Shown: positions 19,407 through 27,970, counted from the first letter of the stretch. The stretch is DNA of 64,000 nucleotides from Flavobacterium granuli (GCF_900129705.1 NZ_FQWO01000005.1:62001-126000), one strand, 5' to 3'. The notes: generated by a model from the sequence alone, not told the origin. Numbers and translations are program-made.

Positions 19407-19532
19407 AGATTCAATTTAGGAGTTACGACACTTATGTGTTGGAATTAGCACTGTATCATTTATTTTTACAATATTTTGAATTAGTTAAACAATTTATTAA
19501 AATTTCAAAAATGAATATGGTTGCTTATTGCA

Positions 19533-19751
19533 TCACTTAGTTTGCAAAGGAGTTGTAAACTAAGTGAGGTGATTCCTTTAATAAAGTGACACTATTAGAG
19601 GGACTATATTCTTATATTATAGCAGGTAATAGTGTATTTAGCATCCAAATTATTTTAGGTAGTTGGATTTTGGTGCGTTTTACTGCATATCTTAATGTTG
19701 AAATTGTTGTTAATGAAAAAAGGCGGGTAGGAAATCTACTGCGCCTTTTTT
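19533..19751 (+). ncRNA. Hairpin-rich intergenic RNA candidate after ilvC
   Basis: The 501 bases between ilvC and acs hold no credible gene but several strong inverted repeats in series. 19533-19567 is a 15-bp stem (one G-U) closed by the pentaloop AGGAG. 19589-19597 pairs with 19627-19635 (9 bp, perfect), enclosing CTATA/TATAG. 19643-19648 pairs with 19663-19668, or alternatively 19641-19649 with 19669-19676, and the two are mutually exclusive. 19716-19751 is a terminator. This could be a small RNA processed from the ilv transcript, an independent sRNA, or a regulatory element ending in front of acs. I found no convincing promoter of its own, and strand is inferred from the terminator. Confidence 0.45.
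19716..19751 (+). terminator. Intrinsic terminator downstream of ilvC
   Basis: AAAAAAGGCG (19716-19725) pairs with CGCCTTTTTT (19742-19751). The stem is extended by GTAG/CTAC around the loop GAAAT. It probably ends the ilv transcript or the RNA candidate upstream. Confidence 0.85.
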
Positions 19752-19907
19752 GATATATGAGAATTCCGCTAAAATAAGCTAATTTTAGATAAAATACATT
19801 TAATCGATTATTTTAATGTTAAATATGTTTTTTTTTAATATAATTAATGATTTAAATTGTTTTAGGAATAGAGAGGGATTTAATACATTTATAAAAAATT
19901 AAAAAGC

Positions 19908-21815
19908 ATGAGTTATTATAAAATTGAAAATTTAGAACAATACTTTAAACACTATAATAAATCAGTTCGTGAGCCTAGAAAATTTTGGGGCAAAATAGCC
20001 GAAGAAAATTTCACTTGGTACCAATTGTGGGATAAAGTCGTAGATTTTAATATGGGTGAAGCAGAAGTAAAATGGTTTACCGAAGCAAAAGTAAATATTA
20101 CAAAAAACTGTATAGACAGACATCTGAATAAAAGAGGGGATAAAACTGCTATTATTTTTGAGCCTAACAACCCGGATGAAGAGGCATTGCATATCAGTTA
20201 TAATGAATTGCATCAGCGTGTTTCTAAAATGGCTAATGTTTTACGCGAACAAGGGATAAAAAAAGGAGATCGTGTTTGTATCTATTTACCTATGATTCCT
20301 GAGCTGGCCGTTTCTATTTTGGCTTGCGCTAGGATTGGAGCTATACATTCAGTTGTTTTTGCCGGATTTTCGGCTTCGGCCATCGCCAGCAGGATTATTG
20401 ACAGCGAATGCAAAATGGTGATCACATCAGACGGTGGTTATCGTGGCAATAAAACAATTGATTTAAAAGGAATTGTTGACGAGGCATTGGTAAATTGCCC
20501 TTCTGTCGAAAACGTATTGGTTGTCAAAAGAACAAATACGGATATAAATATGAAACCGGGTCGTGACCAATGGTTGCAACCGCTTTTTGATGAAGCTTCA
20601 GATAATAATGTAGCCGAAATTATGGATGCCGAAGATCCTTTGTTTATCCTTTATACTTCCGGCTCTACCGGAAAACCAAAAGGGATGGTGCACACCACGG
20701 CAGGCTATATGGTTTATACCGCTTATACATTCAAAAATGTTTTCAATTATGAAGAAAATGACATCTTTTGGTGTACCGCTGATATTGGTTGGATCACAGG
20801 ACATTCTTATATTCTTTACGGACCTTTATTAAATGGAGCCACAACGGTAATTTTTGAAGGAGTACCGTCTTATCCTGATTTTAGTCGTTTTTGGGAAACT
20901 ATCGAAAAACATAAAATAACGCAATTTTATACTGCTCCTACAGCCATCAGAGCTTTGGCAAAAGAAAGCCTAGATTATGTACAAAAATATCCTTTGAAGT
21001 CTCTAAAAGTAATCGGATCTGTTGGAGAACCAATTAACGAAGAAGCATGGCATTGGTATAATGACCACGTAGGAGGAAAGCGATGTCCTGTTGTTGATAC
21101 TTGGTGGCAGACAGAAACTGGTGGAATTATGATTTCCCCAATTGCGTTTGTAACTCCAACAAAACCTACCTATGCTTCCTTACCATTACCGGGAATTCAG
21201 CCTGTTCTTATGGATGAAAAACGCAATGAGATTGAAGGCAATCAGGTTACGGGAAGTCTTTGTATTAAATTTCCTTGGCCTGGAATCGCCAGAACCATTT
21301 GGGGCGATCATCAACGATATAAAGACACTTATTTCAGTGCTTTTCCGGGTAAATACTTCACCGGAGACGGTGCTTTACGCGATGAAGTAGGTTATTACAG
21401 AATTACTGGTCGTGTAGATGATGTGGTAATTGTTTCTGGTCATAATTTAGGAACAGCGCCAATCGAAGATGCCATAAATGAGCATCCTGCAGTAGCCGAA
21501 AGTGCCATTGTAGGTTTTCCACATGACATAAAAGGAAATGCATTGTACGGTTTCGTAATTTTGAAAGAAACTGGAGAATACCGAGACAGAGAGAATCTTA
21601 CTAAAGAGATCAATCAACAAATTTCAGATCATATTGGGCCAATTGCAAAACTGGATAAGATTCAGTTTGTTTCCGGTTTGCCAAAAACCCGTTCCGGAAA
21701 AATTATGCGTAGAATTTTGCGTAAAATTGCTGAAGGTGATTTCTCTAATTTTGGTGATACCTCTACTTTGTTGAATCCAGAGATTGTAGACGAAATTAAA
21801 AACGAACGAAAATAA
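19908..21815 (+). CDS. acs: Acetyl-CoA synthetase (AMP-forming)
   Basis: Acs activates acetate to acetyl-CoA through acetyl-AMP. The 635-residue product shows the ANL-superfamily order: N-terminal ACAS_N region (FWGKIAEENFTWYQLWDKV), P-loop YTSGSTGKPKGMVHTTAGY near 245, WWQTETGG near 395, YFTGDGALRDEVGYYRITGRVDDVV near 490, and the C-terminal catalytic Lys in PKTRSGKIMRRILRKIA, the Lys normally acetylated in Acs regulation. Length is typical. A terminator follows immediately. The DnaQ-like and DUF294 genes often found near acs lie 5.5 kb downstream on the other strand. Confidence 0.96.
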   Translation: MSYYKIENLEQYFKHYNKSVREPRKFWGKIAEENFTWYQLWDKVVDFNMGEAEVKWFTEAKVNITKNCIDRHLNKRGDKTAIIFEPNNPDEEALHISYNELHQRVSKMANVLREQGIKKGDRVCIYLPMIPELAVSILACARIGAIHSVVFAGFSASAIASRIIDSECKMVITSDGGYRGNKTIDLKGIVDEALVNCPSVENVLVVKRTNTDINMKPGRDQWLQPLFDEASDNNVAEIMDAEDPLFILYTSGSTGKPKGMVHTTAGYMVYTAYTFKNVFNYEENDIFWCTADIGWITGHSYILYGPLLNGATTVIFEGVPSYPDFSRFWETIEKHKITQFYTAPTAIRALAKESLDYVQKYPLKSLKVIGSVGEPINEEAWHWYNDHVGGKRCPVVDTWWQTETGGIMISPIAFVTPTKPTYASLPLPGIQPVLMDEKRNEIEGNQVTGSLCIKFPWPGIARTIWGDHQRYKDTYFSAFPGKYFTGDGALRDEVGYYRITGRVDDVVIVSGHNLGTAPIEDAINEHPAVAESAIVGFPHDIKGNALYGFVILKETGEYRDRENLTKEINQQISDHIGPIAKLDKIQFVSGLPKTRSGKIMRRILRKIAEGDFSNFGDTSTLLNPEIVDEIKNERK

Positions 21816-21840
21816 AAACCAAAGAATAATTAACCAACTG

Positions 21841-21871
21841 AAAACTGCTCCTCAAAACGGAGCAGTTTTTT
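21841..21871 (+). terminator. Intrinsic terminator after acs
   Basis: Perfect 11-bp stem AAAACTGCTCC (21841-21851) with GGAGCAGTTTT (21859-21869), a 7-base loop and a T tract. Confidence 0.9.
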
Positions 21872-21918
21872 TATTTAAACTCCTTTTTTTGCAAGAAATA
21901 GATTAAATTAGCAGAGCT

Positions 21919-23043
21919 ATGAAAACAAAAGCTTCTGTAATTATCGTTGGTGGAGGTTTAGCTGGTCTCACAGCGGCTATTCATTTATTGAAAACTGGTA
22001 TAGAAGTAATTTTGATAGAAAAAAATGAATTTCCAAAACACAAAGTTTGCGGAGAATACATTTCTAATGAAGTTTCGCCTTATTTCAAATGGTTAGACAT
22101 AGATATTCAAGAATTGAGACCAGTTTCCATTAGTAAGCTGCACTTTTCAATTGAAAATGGTCAAATGATTAATTGTAAATTACCCCTCGGTGGTTTTGGG
22201 GTAAGTCGGTATACTTTAGATGAATTTTTGTATAAGAAAGCCATAACTGCAGGTTGTCAGATCATACAAGATAATGTTGAAAGCGTAGTTTTTAGCGAAA
22301 ATCAATTTAAAGTTAGTACTTCAAATAGCGGCATTTTTGAATCTGAAATCGTGCTGGGGGCTTTTGGAAAACGATCTAACATTGATCAAAAGTTAAGCAG
22401 AAAATTTATTCATAAAAAATCACCATGGTTAGCCGTCAAGGCGCATTACAGATTCGATTTTCCTGATGATGTAGTGGGTTTACATACTTTTGAAGGCGGT
22501 TATTGCGGGATTTCAAAAGTAGAGAATAATAGGGTTAATGTGTGTTATTTGGCGAATTATGATACTTTTAAAAAATACCGAAATATTGACGAGTATCAGC
22601 AAAAAGTAGTTTCTGGAAATCCGCATTTAAAGCTTATTTTTCAACAGGGTAAAATGCTTTTTGAAAAACCTTTAACAATAAGTCAAATTTCTTTCGAAAA
22701 GAAAAATGCCGTCGAAAACCACATATTGATGATTGGCGACAGCGCGGGTTTGATTCATCCTTTGTGCGGTAACGGTATGGCTATGGCTATTCATGGTGCT
22801 AAAATCGTTTCGGAATTGATAGGAGATTATTTTAATGCTAAAATTGGTTCAAGAAGTGAATTGGAACAACGCTACAATGCAGTTTGGAATACTAATTTTG
22901 AAGAAAGATTAAAAACAGCTCGCTTTTTGACCAAGATTTTGCAAAGACCAAAACTGACCGCATTTGTCATGCAATTATTGGTTTTGTTTCCATTTTTGTT
23001 GTCTGTGATTATTCGAAAAACACATGGTAAATCCATCCTTTAG
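21919..23043 (+). CDS. FAD-dependent oxidoreductase (geranylgeranyl reductase-like) of the PKS operon
   Basis: This 374-residue flavoprotein begins with a dinucleotide-binding motif (VIIVGGGLAGLTAAIHLL, residues 6-23) followed by EKNEFPKHKVCGEYIS, a block shared by geranylgeranyl reductases, squalene epoxidase-like proteins and flavin halogenases. The second FAD motif, LMIGDSAGLIHPLCGNGMAMA, is near residue 270. I see no halogenase WxWxIP motif, so hydroxylation, epoxidation or reduction is more likely. It is the first gene of a tightly spaced operon with a type III PKS, so it presumably tailors that product. Confidence 0.85.
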   Translation: MKTKASVIIVGGGLAGLTAAIHLLKTGIEVILIEKNEFPKHKVCGEYISNEVSPYFKWLDIDIQELRPVSISKLHFSIENGQMINCKLPLGGFGVSRYTLDEFLYKKAITAGCQIIQDNVESVVFSENQFKVSTSNSGIFESEIVLGAFGKRSNIDQKLSRKFIHKKSPWLAVKAHYRFDFPDDVVGLHTFEGGYCGISKVENNRVNVCYLANYDTFKKYRNIDEYQQKVVSGNPHLKLIFQQGKMLFEKPLTISQISFEKKNAVENHILMIGDSAGLIHPLCGNGMAMAIHGAKIVSELIGDYFNAKIGSRSELEQRYNAVWNTNFEERLKTARFLTKILQRPKLTAFVMQLLVLFPFLLSVIIRKTHGKSIL

Positions 23044-23054
23044 AAAAGAAATAA

Positions 23055-23768
23055 ATGCTACTAAACACTAAACATCGAATAGACCGACAGGAAATCATAG
23101 ATGATTTTACTATGGAAGGCGAAGTTTTGCGAGAAGCTTTGGATAAAATTGCCAGAATCAATCAACTTTTAGGAGGAAATAAGTTAACTTTATCTGGGGT
23201 GAAAAAACTGATTTCGAATAATTTGAATACTGCTGAAATCACCATTGTAGACGTGGGCTGTGGAAATGGTGATATGTTGCGCGTATTGGCAGATTATGGT
23301 AGACAAAACAATTTATATTTTGTTTTAATCGGTATTGATGCGAATAAGTTTACCATTAGTCACGCCATTGATTTATCACAACAGTATCCAAATATAAGTT
23401 ATCGATGTCTTAATATTTTTGATAAAGTCTTTCAAGAATTAAGATCTGATATTGTGTTATGTACCTTGACTTTACATCATTTTAAAGAAGAAGAAATTTT
23501 GAGTTTGACGAACACTTTTTATAAAAATGCTAGCCTTGGTGTGGTTATTAATGATTTGCATCGAAGTAGTGTCGCTTATCGTTTGTTTCAGGCGCTTTGT
23601 TTTGTTTTTAAACTGAATACTATTTCCAGAGAAGATGGCTTGACTTCTATATTAAGAGGATTTAAAAAAGAAGACTTACTTTGTTTTTCGAAAAAAAATA
23701 ATTTTAAAAAGTATAGCATTCAATGGAAATGGGCTTTCAGGTACCAATGGATAATTTCAAAAATATGA
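23055..23768 (+). CDS. Class I SAM-dependent methyltransferase of the PKS operon
   Basis: This 237-residue protein contains the SAM-binding motif I VDVGCGNGDMLRVLADYG (about residues 65-82), an acidic motif II (LIGIDANKFTISHA) and the post-motif LCTLTLHHFKEEEIL. This is the methyltransferase-11/25 arrangement seen in small-molecule methyltransferases. Its TGA overlaps the ATG of the type III PKS (ATGA), so the two are translationally coupled. The substrate is probably the polyketide or its carrier-bound precursor. Confidence 0.87.
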   Translation: MLLNTKHRIDRQEIIDDFTMEGEVLREALDKIARINQLLGGNKLTLSGVKKLISNNLNTAEITIVDVGCGNGDMLRVLADYGRQNNLYFVLIGIDANKFTISHAIDLSQQYPNISYRCLNIFDKVFQELRSDIVLCTLTLHHFKEEEILSLTNTFYKNASLGVVINDLHRSSVAYRLFQALCFVFKLNTISREDGLTSILRGFKKEDLLCFSKKNNFKKYSIQWKWAFRYQWIISKI

Positions 23769-24817
23769 GTGTAAAAATAAAAGCAGTAAGCAAGCAGTTG
23801 CCTCAATATTCGAGGAGTACTGAAGAAATTATTCCTTTTCTGGATGCTTGGCTTATAGGACAAGACGAACGTTTTATCAGAAAAGTCAGGAAAATTTTTG
23901 AAGGTGCTGCGGTTGATAAACGCTATTCTATCATGGACCCGATAGCAGTTTTTACCCCAATTTCATTCGAAGAAAGAAATGCTATTTATGTTCGCGAAGT
24001 CATCGATTTGGGTGAAAAAGTACTGAAAAAAGCACTGCAGAAATCCCAATGGAAACCTGAAGATTTGGATTATATTATTACGGTGAGCTGTACCGGAATT
24101 ATGATTCCTTCCTTAGACGCTTACTTAATCAATAAGCTGCAATTGCGTCAGGATATTGTACGCCTTCCTGTAACCGAAATGGGCTGTGCTGCGGGAATTT
24201 CGGGGATTATTTATGCTAAAAATTTCCTCAAAGCCAATCCTGGAAAGCGAGCAGCTGTCATTGCCGTTGAAAGTCCTACTGCGACCTTTCAGCTCAATGA
24301 TTTTTCGATGGCTAATATTGTAAGTGCGGCGATATTTGGAGATGGAGCGGCCTGCGTCTTGCTTTCTTCTGATGAATCAGATGATGGACCGGAAATTCTC
24401 GATGAAGAAATGTATCATTTTTATGATAACGAACACATGATGGGTTTTAAATTGACAGATTCTGGTTTGCAAATGATTTTGGATATTGAAGTTCCTGATA
24501 CAATCGCTTTCCATTTTCCGGATATTATTCATCCTTTTTTAAAAAAGAACAATATAGAAATTAGCAATATTGACCATTTGATTTTTCATCCCGGTGGAAA
24601 AAAAATTGTACAAACTGTAGAAGCATTATTTCAAGATTTGGACAAAAACATCGATGATACCAAAGAAGTATTGCGATTGTACGGAAACATGTCGAGTGCA
24701 ACGGTATTGTATGTACTGGAACGATTTATGGATAAATTACCTCCAAAAGGAGAAAAAGGCCTCATGTTGAGTTTTGGTCCAGGATTTTCGGCTCAAAGAG
24801 TATTATTGCAATTTTAG
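23765..24817 (+). CDS. Type III polyketide synthase (chalcone/stilbene synthase superfamily)
   Basis: This 350-residue enzyme carries the full type III PKS triad: Cys141 in EMGCAAGISG, His275 in LIFHPGGKK and Asn308 in LYGNMSSATVLY, plus the upstream SCTGIMIPSLDAYL block and the C-terminal GPGFSAQ. These homodimeric ketosynthases extend an acyl starter with malonyl-CoA and cyclise it to pyrones, resorcinols or phloroglucinols without a carrier protein. I place the start at the ATG overlapping the methyltransferase stop; longer frames are artefacts. Its partners (KS, DH, ACP) suggest a fatty-acyl starter made locally. The product is unknown. Confidence 0.93.
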   Translation: MSVKIKAVSKQLPQYSRSTEEIIPFLDAWLIGQDERFIRKVRKIFEGAAVDKRYSIMDPIAVFTPISFEERNAIYVREVIDLGEKVLKKALQKSQWKPEDLDYIITVSCTGIMIPSLDAYLINKLQLRQDIVRLPVTEMGCAAGISGIIYAKNFLKANPGKRAAVIAVESPTATFQLNDFSMANIVSAAIFGDGAACVLLSSDESDDGPEILDEEMYHFYDNEHMMGFKLTDSGLQMILDIEVPDTIAFHFPDIIHPFLKKNNIEISNIDHLIFHPGGKKIVQTVEALFQDLDKNIDDTKEVLRLYGNMSSATVLYVLERFMDKLPPKGEKGLMLSFGPGFSAQRVLLQF

Positions 24818-24829
24818 TCCAATGTAAGT

Positions 24830-25258
24830 ATGAAAAGCGAAGAAATTATATCAAAACTACCGTATTCTAAACCCTTTTTGTTCGTCGACGAAATAATTGA
24901 AATCAATGAAAATAGAGTAGTAGGGAGTTATACTTTTGATGAAAATTCAGATTTTTACAAAGGGCATTTCAAAGATAAACCGATTACACCAGGTGTACTA
25001 TTGATCGAAGTCATGGCGCAAATAGGCTTGGTTTGTTTGGGGATTTTTTTATCGAATGATAACTTTAATAAAAACACCTCAATTGCCTTAACATCAACTG
25101 ATATTGAATTTATAAATTCAGTTTTTCCCAATGAAAAAGTATTTGTTATTTCGGAAAAAATATACTTCAGATTTGGAAAGTTAAAATGCAAAGTACTGAT
25201 GAAAAATGAACAGGGAATCGAAGTCTGTAAGGGAACAATAGCCGGAATGATTATTTGA
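24830..25258 (+). CDS. FabZ-like 3-hydroxyacyl-ACP dehydratase
   Basis: This 142-residue hotdog-fold protein has the FabZ active-site helix: GHFKDKPITPGVLLIEVMAQIG, with His46 and Glu60 in the catalytic positions. FabZ enzymes remove water from 3-hydroxyacyl-ACP. It begins 12 bases after the type III PKS and precedes the ketosynthase, so it is probably dedicated to this pathway rather than the housekeeping copy. No ketoreductase is encoded here, so reduction would have to be borrowed from general fatty acid synthesis. Confidence 0.88.
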   Translation: MKSEEIISKLPYSKPFLFVDEIIEINENRVVGSYTFDENSDFYKGHFKDKPITPGVLLIEVMAQIGLVCLGIFLSNDNFNKNTSIALTSTDIEFINSVFPNEKVFVISEKIYFRFGKLKCKVLMKNEQGIEVCKGTIAGMII

Positions 25259-25346
25259 GGAAAAGAGTTGAAATAAGAACAGAAAGCAAAGAATATAGAA
25301 TTATAGAGCGTATTTAAAAAATATTTTTCTGGTTCAAAATATATAA

Positions 25347-26621
25347 ATGGGAAGAAGAGTGGTAATAACGGGACTTGGAATTGTAGCGCCAAATGGAGTA
25401 GGGCTCGATGCGTTTACGCATGCCATCAAGAATGGAATTTCAGGAATCAAACGGGATCCTGAACTGGAACGTTTGCAGTTTTCCTGTCAGATTTCGGGAA
25501 AGCCTGTAATTACAGACGAATTGACATTGCAATATTTTTCTGAATTAGAATTAAGAGGTTTCAATTCGACAGGGATTTTATACGGAGTTATCGCAGGAAT
25601 AGATGCTTGGAAAGATGCCGGATTAAGTACGGAAATCAATGAAGAACCTGACTGGGACAGCGGAACTATTTTTGGGACTGGAACTTCAGGAATCGAAAAA
25701 TTTCGTGAAAGCATCTATAAAATTGATGATTTTCAAACCCGCAGGCTAGGAAGTACAGCCGTAGCACAAACGATGAATAGCGGTGTTAGCGCTTATTTAG
25801 GTGGAAAATTAGGTTTGGGAAATCAGGTCTCATCAAATTCCTCTGCCTGTACCACAGGTACCGAAAGTATTTTAATGGCTTTTGAAAGAATTAAATCAGG
25901 TCAGGCAAAACGGATTTTGGCGGGAAGCACCAGCGATTCGGGCCCTTATATTTGGGGTGGTTTTGACGCTATGCGAGTATGTACTTTCAAGCATAATGAA
26001 TCACCAGAAAAAGGATCCAGACCCATGAGTGCGAGCGCATCCGGATTTGTACCGGGAAGTGGTGCGGGCGCATTGGTTTTAGAAGACTTAGAAAGTGCTT
26101 TGGCGCGTGGAGCTAGAATTTATGGCGAAATTTTAGGTGGAAATATAAATTCAGGAGGTCAACGCGGTTTGGGAACGATGACGGCTCCAAATCCGATTGC
26201 GGTTCAAAAATGCATCAAAGATGCCTTGGTAAATGCGAAGATTCATCCGGATGCAGTAGATGTAATAAACGGACATTTAACAGCTACATCTAAAGATAGT
26301 TTAGAGATAGAAAACTGGAGTAAAGCTTTAAATAGAAATGGAATTCATTTTCCTTATATTAATTCTTTAAAATCGATGGTAGGGCATTGTTTGTCAGCAG
26401 CCGGAAGTGTTGAAAGTGTCGCTTCAATATTGCAGTTGCATCAGGGATTTATTTTCCCCAATATTAATGCTGAGGATTTGCATCCTGAAATCACAAATAC
26501 TATCGATGAATCCAGAATCCCGAGACAATTGATCGAAAAGGAATCCAATATTATTGTTAAAGCCAGTTTTGGTTTTGGTGATGTCAACGGCTGTGTCGTT
26601 TTTAAAAAATATACCGACTAA
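25347..26621 (+). CDS. Beta-ketoacyl-ACP synthase (KAS II/FabF-like)
   Basis: This 424-residue ketosynthase keeps the Cys-His-His triad: Cys168 in SSACTTGTES, His310 in NGHLTATSKD and His347 in VGHCLSAAGS. The second motif differs from the usual NAHGTST, which marks it as a divergent, specialised KS rather than housekeeping FabF. It would extend an ACP-bound chain by two carbons. Neighbours are the dehydratase (89-base gap) and the ACP (10-base gap). The A-rich 25259-25346 gap shows no clear promoter. Confidence 0.9.
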   Translation: MGRRVVITGLGIVAPNGVGLDAFTHAIKNGISGIKRDPELERLQFSCQISGKPVITDELTLQYFSELELRGFNSTGILYGVIAGIDAWKDAGLSTEINEEPDWDSGTIFGTGTSGIEKFRESIYKIDDFQTRRLGSTAVAQTMNSGVSAYLGGKLGLGNQVSSNSSACTTGTESILMAFERIKSGQAKRILAGSTSDSGPYIWGGFDAMRVCTFKHNESPEKGSRPMSASASGFVPGSGAGALVLEDLESALARGARIYGEILGGNINSGGQRGLGTMTAPNPIAVQKCIKDALVNAKIHPDAVDVINGHLTATSKDSLEIENWSKALNRNGIHFPYINSLKSMVGHCLSAAGSVESVASILQLHQGFIFPNINAEDLHPEITNTIDESRIPRQLIEKESNIIVKASFGFGDVNGCVVFKKYTD

Positions 26622-26631
26622 AATAAATGAT

Positions 26632-26886
26632 ATGAATCAAGAAGAAATTTTAGAAAAATTAAAGAACATTGTAAAACCTTTTGTAAACAATCAAGAAGCT
26701 TTGGATAATTTTACAGAAAGCACGGATTTTATTACAGATTTGAATATCAATTCGGCTAATTTAGTTGATGTGATTTTGGATGTTGAAGATGTTTTTGGAA
26801 TTCAAATTGATAATGAATCCATGGAAAAAATGATCGATGTAAAATCGACTCTAGCTATAATTGCATTAAAACTATCCGAAAGATGA
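26632..26886 (+). CDS. Acyl carrier protein of the PKS operon
   Basis: This 84-residue acidic four-helix protein is a carrier protein. Ser41, in LNINSANLVDVILDVE, is the predicted phosphopantetheine site. The usual DSL triplet is replaced by NSA, an uncommon variant. I start at ATG 26632, ten bases after the ketosynthase stop; a longer in-frame start overlaps the ketosynthase and adds a non-ACP extension. The stop overlaps the PPTase start by four bases, so carrier and activating enzyme are coupled. Confidence 0.88.
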   Translation: MNQEEILEKLKNIVKPFVNNQEALDNFTESTDFITDLNINSANLVDVILDVEDVFGIQIDNESMEKMIDVKSTLAIIALKLSER

Positions 26887-27386
26887 TTGGGAATGATATT
26901 GTAGATTTGGCCTCAGCCCGAAAAGAAAGTAACTGGCAACGACCTCGTTTCCTGGAAAAAATTTTCACAGACTATGAACAGCAGTTAATTTTAGAAGCCG
27001 AAAATCCAGAAATTATGGTTTGGAATCTCTGGAGCAGGAAAGAAGCAGCTTATAAAATCTACAATCGGGAGACTGGAATTAGGGCATTTATGCCACTTGA
27101 GTTGACGTGTTTTTATGAAAATGATTCTTTGGGTTGGGTGGTTTGTCAAGGAAAAACTTATCCTACCAGAACTAGTATTTTGAATGACAAAATACACAGC
27201 ATAGCGGTTCTTAAAAAGGAATTTTTTAACCAAATTCAGCTAATTAGTCCCATCAAAAATATCCAAAAAATAAACGGAATCCCTTTTTTGGTTGATCGTT
27301 CAGGGACTATTTTGAGGCCAGTTTCTATCAGCCATCATGGACGTTATAGTGCTTGTATCGCTATACATAAATTATTTAATACCTAA
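26883..27386 (+). CDS. 4'-phosphopantetheinyl transferase (AcpS/Sfp superfamily)
   Basis: This 167-residue enzyme shows both family motifs: GNDIVDLA at the N-terminus (Mg2+-binding Asp) and WNLWSRKEAAYKIYN near residue 50 (the W-x-x-KE-x-x-xK signature). It loads the phosphopantetheine arm onto the operon's ACP. It starts inside the ACP stop codon (ATGA) and is the last gene of the operon. Its 3' end overlaps the convergent exonuclease-like gene by 15 bases, with no terminator in between. Confidence 0.9.
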   Translation: MIGNDIVDLASARKESNWQRPRFLEKIFTDYEQQLILEAENPEIMVWNLWSRKEAAYKIYNRETGIRAFMPLELTCFYENDSLGWVVCQGKTYPTRTSILNDKIHSIAVLKKEFFNQIQLISPIKNIQKINGIPFLVDRSGTILRPVSISHHGRYSACIAIHKLFNT

Positions 27387-27968
27387 TCTTGATTTTAATT
27401 TCAAGAATAACAAGGCTGTTCTATAAGCATCTTCAGAAGAAGAATTCCGATCGCTTATAGGTATTTTGTAAATTTGGGATAATTCATCCAGTGAAAATTG
27501 CTTATCCGTAATATCATGTAATTTTCGATGCATGATATCAATATCCAAAGCTTCATTTTTTAATCGGCCACATCCTAGTCGTTCTAGAGCGGCATTGAAC
27601 ATTTCAACATCAAAATCAACATGATGGCCAACTAATACAGCATTTTCGATGAATTCAATGAAGGCTTTTATGGCTTCGGGCTCACTCAATTTTGGCAGCT
27701 TACTTTCGATAATAAATTCATTAGAGAGCTGGTTGTCATGAAGGTATTTGTATTGTAATAAAACGGCTTCAAAACTATCGCTAATAAGAATACTGTCATT
27801 AACAACCGCAAAGGCTGAAATGGAGAGAAGAACATCGTTGTGAGGGTTTAAGCCCGTCTTTTCAGTGGATAAAATGACATAGCGCTTTGATTTAGAACCA
27901 AACTTGGATATGTAAGTTTTCCAAAATTCTGGATGTTCCTTGTTGATGTGTTTTAACCAGTCCAACAT
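27372..27968 (-). CDS. DnaQ-like exonuclease-fold protein with altered active site
   Basis: This 198-residue protein has the fold of DEDDh 3'-5' exonucleases, but catalytic positions have changed. Motif I, normally DxETTG, reads STEKTG at residues 34-39, so the first Asp is Ser. Motif II is kept (GHHVDFDVEM, 114-123). Motif III reads NSSSEDAY, retaining Asp180 but lacking the usual His five residues earlier. Nuclease activity is therefore doubtful; it may bind nucleic acid or nucleotides. It starts two bases after the DUF294 gene ends, and that pairing recurs next to acs genes in many bacteria, pointing to a shared role. Confidence 0.82.
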   Translation of the reverse strand: MLDWLKHINKEHPEFWKTYISKFGSKSKRYVILSTEKTGLNPHNDVLLSISAFAVVNDSILISDSFEAVLLQYKYLHDNQLSNEFIIESKLPKLSEPEAIKAFIEFIENAVLVGHHVDFDVEMFNAALERLGCGRLKNEALDIDIMHRKLHDITDKQFSLDELSQIYKIPISDRNSSSEDAYRTALLFLKLKSRLGIK

Positions 27969-27970
27969 AA

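Noticed and set aside
19511..19540. Mini-frame MNMVAYCIT in front of the AGGAG hairpin
   Set aside because: Too short, no runs of a regulatory amino acid, and no downstream gene close enough for classic attenuation. I treat the region as RNA structure only.
23723..23764. Longer start for the type III PKS
   Set aside because: The ATG overlapping the methyltransferase stop gives the normal family length and a typical N-terminus.
26554..26631. Longer start for the acyl carrier protein overlapping the ketosynthase gene
   Set aside because: The added residues are a frame-shifted reading of the KS C-terminus and do not belong to the ACP fold.
21919..27386. Flexirubin/aryl-polyene biosynthesis as the identity of the PKS operon
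   Set aside because: There are KS, DH, ACP and methyltransferase genes, but no ammonia lyase, ketoreductase, acyltransferase or resorcinol-forming DarA/DarB pair, while a type III PKS is present; I leave the product open.
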